Shown here in pieces: positions 26,171-35,804 of a stretch of DNA of 64,000 nucleotides; the first letter of the stretch is position 1; every line of letters begins with the position of its first letter. Below the pieces are notes generated by a model. It worked only from the letters and a program-made list of their open reading frames with translations, did not search any database and was not told the origin of the DNA. Position numbers and translations under genes: made by a program. The stretch comes from Lachnospiraceae bacterium (GTDB taxonomy: Bacteria; Bacillota; Clostridia; Lachnospirales; Lachnospiraceae). The stretch lies in NCBI GenBank assembly GCA_910575565.1, contig CAJTFL010000003.1, forward strand, positions 62,001-126,000, in the 5' to 3' direction.

Positions 26171-27367
26171 TCATTTTTTATAATTATTAACTACCTTTTT
26201 GACAGAATGAATAACATCTTCAACATCCTGATCATTCATTGCTGGATAAAGCGGAATACTCATAATCGCCTTATATACTTCCTCCGCATTAGGGCATATC
26301 CCCTTTTCATATCCCAAGTGCTGATAATAAGGAAACCAATAAACTGGCACATAGTGGATCTGGCATTGGATATTTTCCGCGCTCATCGCGTCAAAAAATT
26401 CCCTTCTGGAGCACTTGAGCTTGTCCAAATTCAGACGTATTATGTAAAGATGACGACAAGTATCCGATTCCGGTATTTCTTTTTGCACGATAATCTCCGG
26501 GATCTTCGAGAATGCTTCGTCATATCTTTTTACAATTTCTTTTCTTCTTGCCGCAAACTTATCCAATTTACTCATCTGGCTTACAATTAAAGCTGCCTGA
26601 AAATCAGTAATGCGATAATTATATCCTAGAGAAATCTCTTCATAATACCAAGGCCCCTCATGTGGAGCGCCTTCCATCATACTTTCATCATGTGTAATTC
26701 CATGAGTATGCGCCAAAACAAGTTTTTGATAAAAAACTTCATTATTGGTAAGAACGGCTCCACCCTCACCTCCGGTAATGGTTTTAACTGGATGAAAGCT
26801 AAAACAAGTCATATCCGCTAAGGAGCCAACCTGCTTTCCTTTATATTTTGTCGCGATAGCATGAGCCGCATCTTCAATAAAAATCAGATCATACTCATCA
26901 CAGATCGCCCTTATCTCATCATTTTCAACGGACTGTCCCGTAAAATCCACCGCCACTATCGCTTTCGTTTTATCTGTAATATGAGCTCGAATGCTCTCCG
27001 GATCAATATTATAGGTCTCTGGATTAATATCCGCAAAAACAGGCTTAGCTCCACAGTACAAGGCACAGTTAGCACTCGCTGCAAAGGTTATAGGAGTAGT
27101 AATTACCTCATCTCCTGCCCCAATGCCAGCCGCTATACACGCACAATGCAGCGCCGCAGTGCCGTTAGAAACAGCTACCGCATACTTTGCACCCGTATAT
27201 TTTTCCAACGCCCTTTCCATTTCATCTACTTTAGGTCCACAGGTAACAAAATCGCTCCGAAGCACTTTAGCGACTGCCTGGATATCTTCCTCATCAATCC
27301 ACTGACGCCCATAATATATTTTCCCGCCTCTCACAGGATACCCACCTTGAATAGCTAATTTTTCCAT
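26171..27367 (-). CDS. pseC: UDP-4-keto-6-deoxy-L-AltNAc aminotransferase
   Basis: A DegT-family PLP aminotransferase of about 398 residues that installs the 4-amino group on the 4-keto sugar. It shows SDFVTCGPKVDEMERAL, VAVSNGTAALHCA, TPITFAASANCALYCGA, FIEDAAHAIATKYKG and SFHPVKTITGGEGG, with the Schiff-base lysine in PVKTIT. These are hallmark PseC segments. The ATG at 27367 follows GGAGGAAAGG; the upstream GTG at 27382 is less likely. It starts the four-gene pse block. Confidence 0.92.
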   Translation of the reverse strand: MEKLAIQGGYPVRGGKIYYGRQWIDEEDIQAVAKVLRSDFVTCGPKVDEMERALEKYTGAKYAVAVSNGTAALHCACIAAGIGAGDEVITTPITFAASANCALYCGAKPVFADINPETYNIDPESIRAHITDKTKAIVAVDFTGQSVENDEIRAICDEYDLIFIEDAAHAIATKYKGKQVGSLADMTCFSFHPVKTITGGEGGAVLTNNEVFYQKLVLAHTHGITHDESMMEGAPHEGPWYYEEISLGYNYRITDFQAALIVSQMSKLDKFAARRKEIVKRYDEAFSKIPEIIVQKEIPESDTCRHLYIIRLNLDKLKCSRREFFDAMSAENIQCQIHYVPVYWFPYYQHLGYEKGICPNAEEVYKAIMSIPLYPAMNDQDVEDVIHSVKKVVNNYKK

Positions 27368-27394
27368 TTCCTTTCCTCCCACTAATCTATAGCT

Positions 27395-28114
27395 TTATAA
27401 ATCAACAAATACCAATTCTGTTTTATTAAAAAGCCTTGGTATCAGAATTTTTGTATTAGATAGCCCACGGCTAATTATCAATTTTCCATCAACCACTCCG
27501 CTTGTATATTTAGGAAAAAAGCCCTGTCCTGGCGCATAAAGGCCTTGATTACCTATCCTTATCTGTCCTCCATGTGCATGACCAGATAAAATTAAATCAA
27601 TCTTTCTATCTGCAAGATATTTATCATAATACTCTGGATGATGGCAAATGAGGATCTTAAATCCTGCCTTGCCTTCAAACTTATTTAAAAATTTTACATT
27701 AGGTTCTTTACTCGTAAAACTATATTTCCCATATCTTGACGTTGAAGTCAATGCACCAATATAGACCCCTGGTATAAACTGAACCCATTCATCATCCAGC
27801 AAATTTATTCCAACAGAAATAATATTTAATTTATCCTCTTTCTGTAACTTCCACTCATGATTGCCCAGACCGAAATACACAGGAGCAATTTTTAACAACT
27901 CTTTCAAAAAAAGCTTACCCTTAGTAATTTCAGCTTCTTTGCCAAAAGACTCTATTTTCCGACCATCAAAAAGATCTCCTGCTATTATAATTATATCTGG
28001 CATACCTTTTCTTACATAATCGATAATGTCAGGTCTGCCTCTACCGTGCAAGTCTGTAATTACTGCAATTTTAATATGTAAACCATGGTTTATATCATAA
28101 TGTGTAATATCCAT
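27395..28114 (-). CDS. Calcineurin-like metallophosphoesterase
   Basis: A two-metal phosphoesterase of about 239 residues. All five family motifs are visible: ITDLHGRGRPD, AGDLFDGR, LGNHEW, ICHHPEYY and LSGHAHGGQIR. The last resembles the YkuE/YaeI group, but there is no N-terminal membrane anchor. The start is either this ATG or a TTG at 28120 that overlaps the wzx stop; neither has a strong binding site, so translation is probably coupled. Its role in the island is unknown; it may release phosphate from a lipid-linked or nucleotide-sugar intermediate. Confidence 0.85.
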   Translation of the reverse strand: MDITHYDINHGLHIKIAVITDLHGRGRPDIIDYVRKGMPDIIIIAGDLFDGRKIESFGKEAEITKGKLFLKELLKIAPVYFGLGNHEWKLQKEDKLNIISVGINLLDDEWVQFIPGVYIGALTSTSRYGKYSFTSKEPNVKFLNKFEGKAGFKILICHHPEYYDKYLADRKIDLILSGHAHGGQIRIGNQGLYAPGQGFFPKYTSGVVDGKLIISRGLSNTKILIPRLFNKTELVFVDL

Positions 28115-28116
28115 TG

Positions 28117-29553
28117 TCAAAAAATTCTTTTTCTCTTGATTATTCTAAATATTTCAAAACTTCCGATTAATATTCCCGAAATCCATCTAAGAATCCAAAA
28201 ATTATGAGTAGTATAAAATAAAAGCGAAAAAACCAGCACTGCACTCAATCCAGGAGTAAAACTCTTCAAATTCATATGAAATTTCATTTCTCTCATATTT
28301 GCAGCGATTACATAATGTGCCACAAATAAAAGCCCATATGAAACTGCTGTAGCTAACGCTGCTCCATACATCCCCCATTTTGGAATTAAAATTATATTCA
28401 ACACAATATTAACAATTGCTGCCGAAAACGTCCCTATCGCAATAATCTTTGTTTTCTTTAAATAGAATTCAAAATTTACTGGAAACTGGTACATAAAAAT
28501 AAAATATATGCCAATTACTAATAAAGGGATAACATTCATTCCTGTCCAATATTCTCTGCTTGCGAAAAAATAACACATTTCTCGTGAAACTAATAAGAAG
28601 CCACAAGTAATTATCGTAAAAAGTTCAAGATAATTATTACATTTACCTTTTAATTTTTCATATGCCTTTTCATTCAAATCATCATAATAGAATGGACACC
28701 ACGTCGTATTTAAAGCAGTCAGTAAAACATTTACAATTGCCGTATAAGTACAAAAAAAGCTATAAATGCCTACAGTTGTTCCCGCATATCCCATATGCTG
28801 CATCATAATTCTGTCTGATTGTTTCAAAATGTCTTGTGACAATCCATGGAACACTATTGGAAATCCCATTATAAAACAATGTTTCCAATACTCTTTATTA
28901 CATTTAGGTGGTGTTTTTTTTAAAGTCACCATAACAATTACTGCTGACATTGTTAAATAAGGCAACACATCCCCATATGCCCGCGCTAAAAATTTCTCCT
29001 CAAAACATTCTACTTTCAAGAAAAGAAAAGACAATGCAACCGTCAATATAGCCAAAGAAACTGACAATATAAAATTCTTTTGCGCTTTTTTTTCATATAT
29101 ATATGCATTTTTTGCAAACTCAATAAGATGATAACCCAATGCAGATATAAAGACCAAAATCACAACTGATGGTGAATATCCAAATATTTCCGACAATTGA
29201 TTCCTAAAAGTAATCGAAATTAAAATAAAAACTGTCGCAGCCATTAAACCAAACATGAGACTACTAGATTTATATTCTTCATACTTTTCTTTAAAAACAT
29301 ATTTTGCTGTCCCTAATCCACTTCTACATTCTAACGTAATGAAACACATGATAATAATAACCCATGAATGAAAGACGGAATACAACCCATATTGTTCAGC
29401 CCCCAAAAGCCGTGTAAATAATGGGATCGTTATAAAATTAATACCGCTTAATATGGCAGTAGAAAGAATATTATATATTGCCTGGCTATTAGCAGTAACG
29501 TTTTGAAATGAATTTGCTCTTTTCTTAAAATGTGATATAAAATAGTGATTCAT
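28117..29553 (-). CDS. Polysaccharide repeat-unit flippase (Wzx-like)
   Basis: A 478-residue membrane protein with about 12-14 hydrophobic segments. Its N-terminus (YNILSTAILSGINFITIPL, then FTRLLGAEQYGLYSV) is typical of the MOP/PST flippases that move undecaprenyl-linked repeat units across the membrane. It lies between the polymerase and the pse genes. The AT-rich composition is like that of the rest of the island core. Confidence 0.88.
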   Translation of the reverse strand: MNHYFISHFKKRANSFQNVTANSQAIYNILSTAILSGINFITIPLFTRLLGAEQYGLYSVFHSWVIIIMCFITLECRSGLGTAKYVFKEKYEEYKSSSLMFGLMAATVFILISITFRNQLSEIFGYSPSVVILVFISALGYHLIEFAKNAYIYEKKAQKNFILSVSLAILTVALSFLFLKVECFEEKFLARAYGDVLPYLTMSAVIVMVTLKKTPPKCNKEYWKHCFIMGFPIVFHGLSQDILKQSDRIMMQHMGYAGTTVGIYSFFCTYTAIVNVLLTALNTTWCPFYYDDLNEKAYEKLKGKCNNYLELFTIITCGFLLVSREMCYFFASREYWTGMNVIPLLVIGIYFIFMYQFPVNFEFYLKKTKIIAIGTFSAAIVNIVLNIILIPKWGMYGAALATAVSYGLLFVAHYVIAANMREMKFHMNLKSFTPGLSAVLVFSLLFYTTHNFWILRWISGILIGSFEIFRIIKRKRIF

Positions 29554-29643
29554 TTTCTCAATTACCTTGCAATTTTAAATTAAGTTTTAATACTGTCTAA
29601 TATAACTTTTATTTTTGTTTTAACCTTTAAATCTTAAATAAAA

Positions 29644-30840
29644 CTAAGTGTCCTGTTTTTTAAAGGACAAAGATAAAATTTCTCTTTGCTTGCTGATATG
29701 ATTAAAATAATGTGAATTACACACAATAAAATAAAATAAGTAAATGCCAGATATCAGTTCCATTCCATCCATAAGTGAAGATACTGCTACAATCACAAAT
29801 AAAAATGACATTATTTTTCGTTCGCTTTTATCCTTCATTTTTTTAGAATCTTTATGTAGCGAATAAATAAATATGCAATATAAAGCTATACCAATAAAAC
29901 CTCCCCATAACCATGTATTCAATAGTGAATTATGCAGTTGAGCATATTGAAATACATTTCTCATATTCGTAGTATTCTGCACTCCCGTTCCAAGCAGAAA
30001 TTTATGCGTTATCACATTTACTGCTTTATTCCACATATAAATACGCTTGCCCAATGAATTTGTTTTATGATAAAAAGCAATTAAATATGCTAAAATGCCA
30101 CTTGAGCTGCAAAATAGTATAAATACTGTCATTAATCCGTAACCAACCCAGATTGTCTTAATGTTTATTATATTACTTCGAATAATCCTCCTAAAATAAT
30201 AAAATACCATGAACACAACTACAGCTAGTAAAGATCCTATAGATTGCCGGTAAAAGAGAGTTGCCGCTGCTACAATCACAATCCATTTAAAATTATTTTT
30301 CTTATAGTATTTATCGTAGAAAAAAACTATTGCAAATGTATAAATATATCGAACTATAAAGCTATTATCATAATCATAAAAGTAATATGGGAACAAAACC
30401 CCTGCCTCATTAGCAACTTTAACCAATCCATCTTTAAATATAAAAACTGTAATAGCATTAATTATAAAACCACTAATACAAAGGCAATTCATTATTGACA
30501 AATAACGTTGAACATTATCACGAATCAAATACTCCGTAAAAACAGAAATTCCAAAAATATCTACATATATAGCCGCCCATCTCACTAAATTTTCGATATT
30601 AAATCCATTAAGTAACGTTGTTAATAGCATATACGCTATAAATACGGTTATTACAATCAAAGGTCTAGAATGTTTGCGATATTTAACAAACAAAAATCCC
30701 GCTACTACACTCCCTAAAACACGAAATAAAATAGACAATATATGGATAATATAAAATTCACTTTCTAAAAAATCCGGAATTAAAAACCAGAAATATAGTA
30801 TATAGATAAAATATGCAAATTTCAATTTTATTGTTTTCAT
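29644..30840 (-). CDS. O-antigen/capsule polymerase (Wzy-like)
   Basis: A 398-residue, very hydrophobic protein with about ten membrane segments and a large external loop near the C-terminal third (HKFLLGTGVQNTTNMRNVFQ, then AQLHNSLLNTWLW). The latter fits the Wzy_C/O-antigen ligase motif in which a histidine in an HNSLL context follows the loop. With the Wzx gene next to it, this indicates a Wzx/Wzy-type assembly route. Confidence 0.82.
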   Translation of the reverse strand: MKTIKLKFAYFIYILYFWFLIPDFLESEFYIIHILSILFRVLGSVVAGFLFVKYRKHSRPLIVITVFIAYMLLTTLLNGFNIENLVRWAAIYVDIFGISVFTEYLIRDNVQRYLSIMNCLCISGFIINAITVFIFKDGLVKVANEAGVLFPYYFYDYDNSFIVRYIYTFAIVFFYDKYYKKNNFKWIVIVAAATLFYRQSIGSLLAVVVFMVFYYFRRIIRSNIINIKTIWVGYGLMTVFILFCSSSGILAYLIAFYHKTNSLGKRIYMWNKAVNVITHKFLLGTGVQNTTNMRNVFQYAQLHNSLLNTWLWGGFIGIALYCIFIYSLHKDSKKMKDKSERKIMSFLFVIVAVSSLMDGMELISGIYLFYFIVCNSHYFNHISKQREILSLSFKKQDT

Positions 30841-30878
30841 TTGTTCACCATAACTACTTTTAACATTTATTGATTTAC

Positions 30879-32060
30879 TTAAGAAACTTTTATTATTTCT
30901 GATAATAGCATATGATCTCTTTGAAATACTATTGAGTTCCTCTTTTGCGCATCTATAAAATGTGGATAATCACTTATATCATCTATAACTATTTCTTTTC
31001 CTTCAATATATGCTTCTGATAGTACTGTTGTATTCAATCCAACCACATACTTTGTATTACCCAAAGATTCTTTCAATAGTACTTTAACAGGATCTTCAAT
31101 TGTAATACTTTTAAACGTATTCATAATTTCTTTAATATATTGCATATTTCTCGGATGTGGCCTTATTTTGCATTTTTTCCCCTTTTTCTCTAGCTCTACT
31201 AAAATACTCCCCAGACGCAAGATCGATTCCTTACTCTGCCCACTTAAATAATAAGTGCAATAAAAGGGTGTTTCATAACCTTCAAAATCCCACTTTTTCC
31301 GCAACTTTCCCGGTGTATAAACAATATACTGTTCAATATCACACTTAAGCCATTTGAACATATCCACATATGATTTATCCCAAATATAATACCTGGAAAA
31401 CTTCATAAATCCCTGCACCAGCTGAAGCAAATACTCACCATGCATAAAGGAAATCAGTTTTCTGCCATCTTTCTCATATAATTCAGTAATAATCGGACTG
31501 GCCACATTCCGTTCATTTACATACACAATCGTTGCTTCTGGATTATATTTCAGCAGGAAATAACTGTGCGCCGCCAGTTCCATGTACACAAAATAGATAA
31601 AAAAGAAATTAAATGGGTGTCTCTTTATACACTTTAGCAGCACCGCTCTTGCTTCTTTACATAAAATTCCAAATTTTTGATTAAAATTTTCTGCAACTTT
31701 AACCTTATATTCATCATAAAGCTCTTCTGGGAATATATCCTCAAATGTAGGTACATCCCTGGATTTTTCTAAAATAGCCTTCCCTTTATTCATCTTTTTT
31801 ACAGCCTGATTTGATCTGGCTAAATAGAATAATTCTATCGGAAAAGCTCCCAAACCAAGGAAATTCATAAATAGTCTTTTATGCCATGGAAAGTAATGCA
31901 TCCGGCACAGATACTTGTTAAACGCCATATCTATGCCGTCCTTTGGTACAGGTAAACCCTTAAGAAATTTTTCCCACTCTCCTATATCAGGAATTTCATC
32001 CGCTTTATTAATTTCCTTATCTGAAAACTTTTCGTGCAGCCTGTCGATTAATGGTTTCAT
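30879..32060 (-). CDS. Putative glycosyltransferase (GT-B like), possible nonulosonate transferase
   Basis: A 393-residue soluble or peripheral protein. The C-terminal half contains CKIRPHPRNMQYIKEI followed by YVVGLNTTVLSEAYIEGKEI, a pattern seen in GT-B enzymes that bind CMP-sialic-type donors or in capsule transferases. The middle YVNERNVASPIITELYEKDG, then ISFMHGEYL, is also GT-like. It stops 1 nt before the AMP-ligase gene region and starts directly after it. The nonulosonate donor is inferred only from the nearby pse genes. Confidence 0.55.
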   Translation of the reverse strand: MKPLIDRLHEKFSDKEINKADEIPDIGEWEKFLKGLPVPKDGIDMAFNKYLCRMHYFPWHKRLFMNFLGLGAFPIELFYLARSNQAVKKMNKGKAILEKSRDVPTFEDIFPEELYDEYKVKVAENFNQKFGILCKEARAVLLKCIKRHPFNFFFIYFVYMELAAHSYFLLKYNPEATIVYVNERNVASPIITELYEKDGRKLISFMHGEYLLQLVQGFMKFSRYYIWDKSYVDMFKWLKCDIEQYIVYTPGKLRKKWDFEGYETPFYCTYYLSGQSKESILRLGSILVELEKKGKKCKIRPHPRNMQYIKEIMNTFKSITIEDPVKVLLKESLGNTKYVVGLNTTVLSEAYIEGKEIVIDDISDYPHFIDAQKRNSIVFQRDHMLLSEIIKVS

Positions 32061-33464
32061 CTAATCGCTTTTCCCCAATTCTTTGTATGATATTTTCCCT
32101 GAATCATTTCTTGGAATTTCTTCGATTACAAATACCTTGAAAAGATTCTTAAATAATCCTGTTTTCTCACTGATATATAACAAAACATCATTTTTCAATG
32201 CTTCTTCTGTGATATAGATATCCATTCTCTGATCTGTTCCGGTACAGGCGCATTCAATATTAAAACACTCGCTAATTAATCGCTCTGACTGATCTAAGCC
32301 TACCCGGTAACTCAGCAGTTTAAGAAACCTGGATTTTCTGCCGGTTATATAGTAACATCCATCCTCGTCTCTTCTTGCCAGGTCGCCTGTATGGAATTCC
32401 CCATTCCATTCATCCCCTTTAAGAAGATCTTCCCTGCAAACCGCATATCCCATAGTTACGTTAGGCCCTCGATAACACATTTCTCCCTCTGCAACCACCT
32501 CATCAATCCTATTTCCTTCTTCATCAATCAGAAACAGCTCTCCCTCTGGTATGGCGCGTCCTATGCTCCCAATCTTTTGAGAAGACAAGTCCGCCGGAAG
32601 CATACTTAACCTTGCTGAGGTTTCTGTTGTCCCAAAAGTAGGGATAAACCGTTTTCCGCTTTTCCTGGCATACTCTGCGAATTCCATGTATCGTTTATCC
32701 GTCAGTTTTCCTCCGCCCTCAGCCAACGTATAAAGATCAGGCAAATCCATACGTTCAAAATGCAGCCTGGCAAATATATCATAACTAAATGGAACACCGG
32801 TAAAATTAGTGCCCCTCTCCCGCTTAATATAATCCCAGAAATCAGGACTCATAAGGTTATGTGTAGTAAGCAAAACCGTAGCCCCCACATACAGATGGGT
32901 ATTAATCACGTTGAGACCCATGGTATACTGCATACCTAGGTCACAAATAGCGCGTTCTTGTTCAGACCATCCAAACGCAATCGCGACATTTTTAGCATTT
33001 GCCTCCAGATTTCCCTTTTTATACCTTACTAATTTGGGGCTTCCTGTTGATCCGGATGTGGTCATCAATAGCTGAAGTCTGTCATTGAAGGGATACCTTT
33101 GATTATCTGTCTTAAGCAGCACATAACCTAATGAAGAAAATATTGCTTCTCCGGAAATAAGAGAAACGGATTCTTCAGGAACCCAATAATACTGAGGCTG
33201 ATATGTCAATGATAAATCTTCTAAAATTTCACGATCAATCTTGCTGCTTAACGTCAATGGAACGACTTCATTCTCGATAAACCCTATATAACCCGCCAAA
33301 GAACCTGCTTCATTTTTACACAGGCAAAACACCAGACTTCTGGATTCCGCTTTCTTCCCTATCGCAAGCGACCGATCGATCAGTTCGCCGTATGTCATTC
33401 GATGTCCTGCACTATCGACTACAGCTAATTTATCTGTTTTTTTCTTATCCAAGTCAAGAAACAT
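32061..33464 (-). CDS. AMP-forming acyl/aminoacyl ligase (ANL superfamily)
   Basis: A 467-residue adenylate-forming ligase. The core motifs are LLMTTSGSTGSPKLVRYKKG (P-loop), GTTETSARLS, FHTGDLARRDEDGCYYITGR and the C-terminal lysine region RNDSGKISYKEL. It is shorter than stand-alone acyl-CoA synthetases and resembles adenylation domains that load carrier proteins. Its start overlaps by 1 nt the stop of an acyl carrier protein gene, so the carrier is its probable acceptor. Confidence 0.85.
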   Translation of the reverse strand: MFLDLDKKKTDKLAVVDSAGHRMTYGELIDRSLAIGKKAESRSLVFCLCKNEAGSLAGYIGFIENEVVPLTLSSKIDREILEDLSLTYQPQYYWVPEESVSLISGEAIFSSLGYVLLKTDNQRYPFNDRLQLLMTTSGSTGSPKLVRYKKGNLEANAKNVAIAFGWSEQERAICDLGMQYTMGLNVINTHLYVGATVLLTTHNLMSPDFWDYIKRERGTNFTGVPFSYDIFARLHFERMDLPDLYTLAEGGGKLTDKRYMEFAEYARKSGKRFIPTFGTTETSARLSMLPADLSSQKIGSIGRAIPEGELFLIDEEGNRIDEVVAEGEMCYRGPNVTMGYAVCREDLLKGDEWNGEFHTGDLARRDEDGCYYITGRKSRFLKLLSYRVGLDQSERLISECFNIECACTGTDQRMDIYITEEALKNDVLLYISEKTGLFKNLFKVFVIEEIPRNDSGKISYKELGKSD

Positions 33465-33697
33465 TACATCTCCACCCCGTATTTCTTCATAATTAATTTT
33501 CCGTTCTCATACGATCCGTAATGAAGAATATCATCCGCTTCAAGCATGATATTAAACGTATCTTCTAACAAAGCAATCAATTCCATATGAGCCATGGAAT
33601 CCCACCCAGGCGCTGCCCCAAATTTAAAATTTTCATTTAACTCAGCATTATCTCCAAAAATCTCTTTAAAACAATGATCATACTTTTCAATATTCAT
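33464..33697 (-). CDS. Acyl/peptidyl carrier protein
   Basis: A 77-residue acidic helical protein with the phosphopantetheine site GWDSMAHMEL (Ser34). The length and the LEDTFNIMLEADDI helix match carrier proteins. It sits between the GNAT and ligase genes with gaps of at most 2 nt, which indicates a dedicated carrier for the group activated by the ligase. Confidence 0.9.
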   Translation of the reverse strand: MNIEKYDHCFKEIFGDNAELNENFKFGAAPGWDSMAHMELIALLEDTFNIMLEADDILHYGSYENGKLIMKKYGVEM

Positions 33698-33698
33698 A

Positions 33699-34262
33699 CT
33701 ATTTTCTCCCGCTAAATCTCTCTATTATATTTTCTGCCTTTTTCCTCGCTGCTAAATAATCATCTCGATTTAGTTCTGAATGGATGCTATCACACCCAAA
33801 TGCTGGCATAAAAACCCGATTTGTCTCCCTTGCCCCTAATCTCTGTTGTAATGAATGCATGGTTTTGTTATTTTCGATGACCGTCATTAAAACTTTATCC
33901 ACACCAAGAATATCAAAAGCAAAGTCAAATCCCATAATCAGAGCTTCTATATGCTGTATCTGACTGCCAAATCCGATGAAACGCCCTGATTCAACAGTCT
34001 TCATCTCCGGGCAATAATTAGAAAAAGCCTTCATTCCTATTGGATTGCCTGCAAGATCTTCGATCATGAAATAGTAGTCATCAACCGCTTTTCTCTGCTT
34101 TGCGATATAAATTCTCTGAGCCTCCACAGACTCCGGCGGAGAATTAAGAAATTTCGTCTTTTCAGGATCATTTCTCATATTAAATGTGACTTCAGCGTCG
34201 CTTTCCTCCATGGCACGCATTCTAATTGTCTTTCCTGTCAAAACCTTACTGTAAACTGCCAT
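33699..34262 (-). CDS. GNAT-family N-acyltransferase (PseH-like candidate)
   Basis: A 187-residue RimJ/RimL-type GNAT protein. MRAMEESDAEVTFNMRNDPEKTKFL at the N-terminus is the usual start of this fold. A QRIYIAKQRK...DDYYFMIED strand and an ALIMGFDFAFDILGVDKV helix follow, then VIENNKTMHSLQQRLGA. It could be the PseH step (4-N-acylation of the amino sugar), using either acetyl-CoA or the acyl group on the neighbouring carrier protein. Confidence 0.72.
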   Translation of the reverse strand: MAVYSKVLTGKTIRMRAMEESDAEVTFNMRNDPEKTKFLNSPPESVEAQRIYIAKQRKAVDDYYFMIEDLAGNPIGMKAFSNYCPEMKTVESGRFIGFGSQIQHIEALIMGFDFAFDILGVDKVLMTVIENNKTMHSLQQRLGARETNRVFMPAFGCDSIHSELNRDDYLAARKKAENIIERFSGRK

Positions 34263-34269
34263 ATTTACC

Positions 34270-35013
34270 TCACATCATTGTACATCCGTCAACCGGAATA
34301 ATCTGGCCAGAAATATACGACGTAAACTCTGTCGCTAACATAAGGCAAACCCCTGCGATATCTCTTGGCTGCGCAATCCTTCCCATACAAATATTATCAA
34401 TTCTGGTTTGCAGCTTTTTGATTTCCGCCCCTTCCATCATCTTTGTCTGGGTAAGCCCCGGAGCAATGGAATTGACTCTGATATTTTTCATGGCAAGTTC
34501 CTTCGCAGCAGACTTTGTCGCTGCGATAACCGCCCCTTTTGTTGCCGAATATACTAATTGCCCTTTGTTTCCTCTTAAACCGACCATAGATGAAATATTG
34601 ATTATGCTTCCTCCGCCACCTCTCGACATAATCCTGCTTACCGCTTGTATCATATTGATCGTGCCATATACATTTACCCTAAACATTTTATCCATATGTT
34701 CTTCGGAAATCATTCCGATCAATTCGTTATACTCAACTCCGGCATTGTTAACTAACACATCTATCCTGCCAAACTTATTTTTGATTGCTAAAACATTTTC
34801 ACGGATTGAGCGGTTATCGGTTATATCAAAATAATAAGCCTCCAAGTTTTCCTTATGCTCACTATTTGAAATCCACTCATCAGCGCTTCCATTGATTACG
34901 TCATTGACGGCAACGGCTGCGCCTTCAGCCGCAAATAACTCTGCAATTTCCCTTCCTATGCCTCTTGACGCACCGGTAACAAGACAAACCTTATTTTTCA
35001 GCAAGTCACCCAT
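34270..35013 (-). CDS. SDR oxidoreductase, FabG-like
   Basis: A short-chain dehydrogenase of about 247 residues. It shows GASRGIGREIAEL (NAD(P) binding), NNAGVEYNELIG, the catalytic S of SSMVGL with Y-K of YSATKGA, and the C-terminus SGQIIPVDG. The closest pattern is 3-oxoacyl-ACP reductase. Beside an acyl carrier protein this suggests reduction of a carrier-bound 3-keto acyl group. ATG at 35013 follows AAGGAAG and overlaps the sugar-transferase gene by 8 nt. Confidence 0.85.
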   Translation of the reverse strand: MGDLLKNKVCLVTGASRGIGREIAELFAAEGAAVAVNDVINGSADEWISNSEHKENLEAYYFDITDNRSIRENVLAIKNKFGRIDVLVNNAGVEYNELIGMISEEHMDKMFRVNVYGTINMIQAVSRIMSRGGGGSIINISSMVGLRGNKGQLVYSATKGAVIAATKSAAKELAMKNIRVNSIAPGLTQTKMMEGAEIKKLQTRIDNICMGRIAQPRDIAGVCLMLATEFTSYISGQIIPVDGCTMM

Positions 35014-35800
35014 TATTTTCTTCCTTCTCAACTAATAATTGATATTCTTTTTCATACTTTTCCGGAATTCTTCTCATACTAAATGCCTGACCATCTTCAT
35101 CATATCCGACAAAAGCGCCTCCGCCTACCTGCGCATGATCAGATCGTTCTTTGTGATTAAATACCATTTTGACAAGGCCTAAAACCATCTTGCAATCAAC
35201 AAGGAAACTTACATTTTCCACATACCATATATCATTCTCAAGCTGTTCTTGGTATAAACGTATATGACCGTCTGTATCAATACTTGGGCACTCCAACCCT
35301 GGTTTTACCGCACATCTTTTTCTATGCCTGTCTGAATACCTTTCTTCAAAAGTCACTGGAAGAGGCCTTGGCCCAATAATTGACATATCCCCTTTTAATA
35401 TCAGCCAAATACTGATAAGCTCATCCAAAGAATACTTTCTTATTATCCTCCCTAACTTGGTGGTGCGCTTTGTCTCAGGAAGCAGCTGTCCGTTCATATC
35501 CGTTTCATTTGTCATACTTCTGAACTTAATTAAATCAAAAGGTTTTCCGTTTTTACCTGTCCGTTTTTGTCTAAAAATCACTGGCTTACCAATGTCAAAA
35601 TAAACCATCAGCGCAAGGACCGCGTAAACTGGAATCAAAATGATATTAAGGGGCAACGCAATTAAAATATCCAAAAATCTTTTTATATATTTTTCATATA
35701 TACTATTCCTTGGATGGACAGAAGCTGAAATTTTATTAACATTTTCCAAATTATCTCTTTTTGCCATTTCAGCAATCATTTGTTCTTTGGTTCTTTTCAT
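35006..35800 (-). CDS. Initiating sugar-phosphate (phosphoglycosyl) transferase
   Basis: A monotopic phosphoglycosyl transferase of about 264 residues that attaches the first sugar-1-phosphate to undecaprenyl phosphate. One hydrophobic segment (FLDILIALPLNIILIPVYAV) precedes the catalytic FRQKRTGKNGKPFDLIKFRS and GDMSIIGPRPLPVTFEERYS, the standard signature. It has a longer than usual N-terminal soluble part and a C-terminal tail. AAAGGAT precedes the ATG at 35800. It should commit flux into this polysaccharide. Confidence 0.9.
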   Translation of the reverse strand: MKRTKEQMIAEMAKRDNLENVNKISASVHPRNSIYEKYIKRFLDILIALPLNIILIPVYAVLALMVYFDIGKPVIFRQKRTGKNGKPFDLIKFRSMTNETDMNGQLLPETKRTTKLGRIIRKYSLDELISIWLILKGDMSIIGPRPLPVTFEERYSDRHRKRCAVKPGLECPSIDTDGHIRLYQEQLENDIWYVENVSFLVDCKMVLGLVKMVFNHKERSDHAQVGGGAFVGYDEDGQAFSMRRIPEKYEKEYQLLVEKEENNG

Positions 35801-35804
35801 AAAT

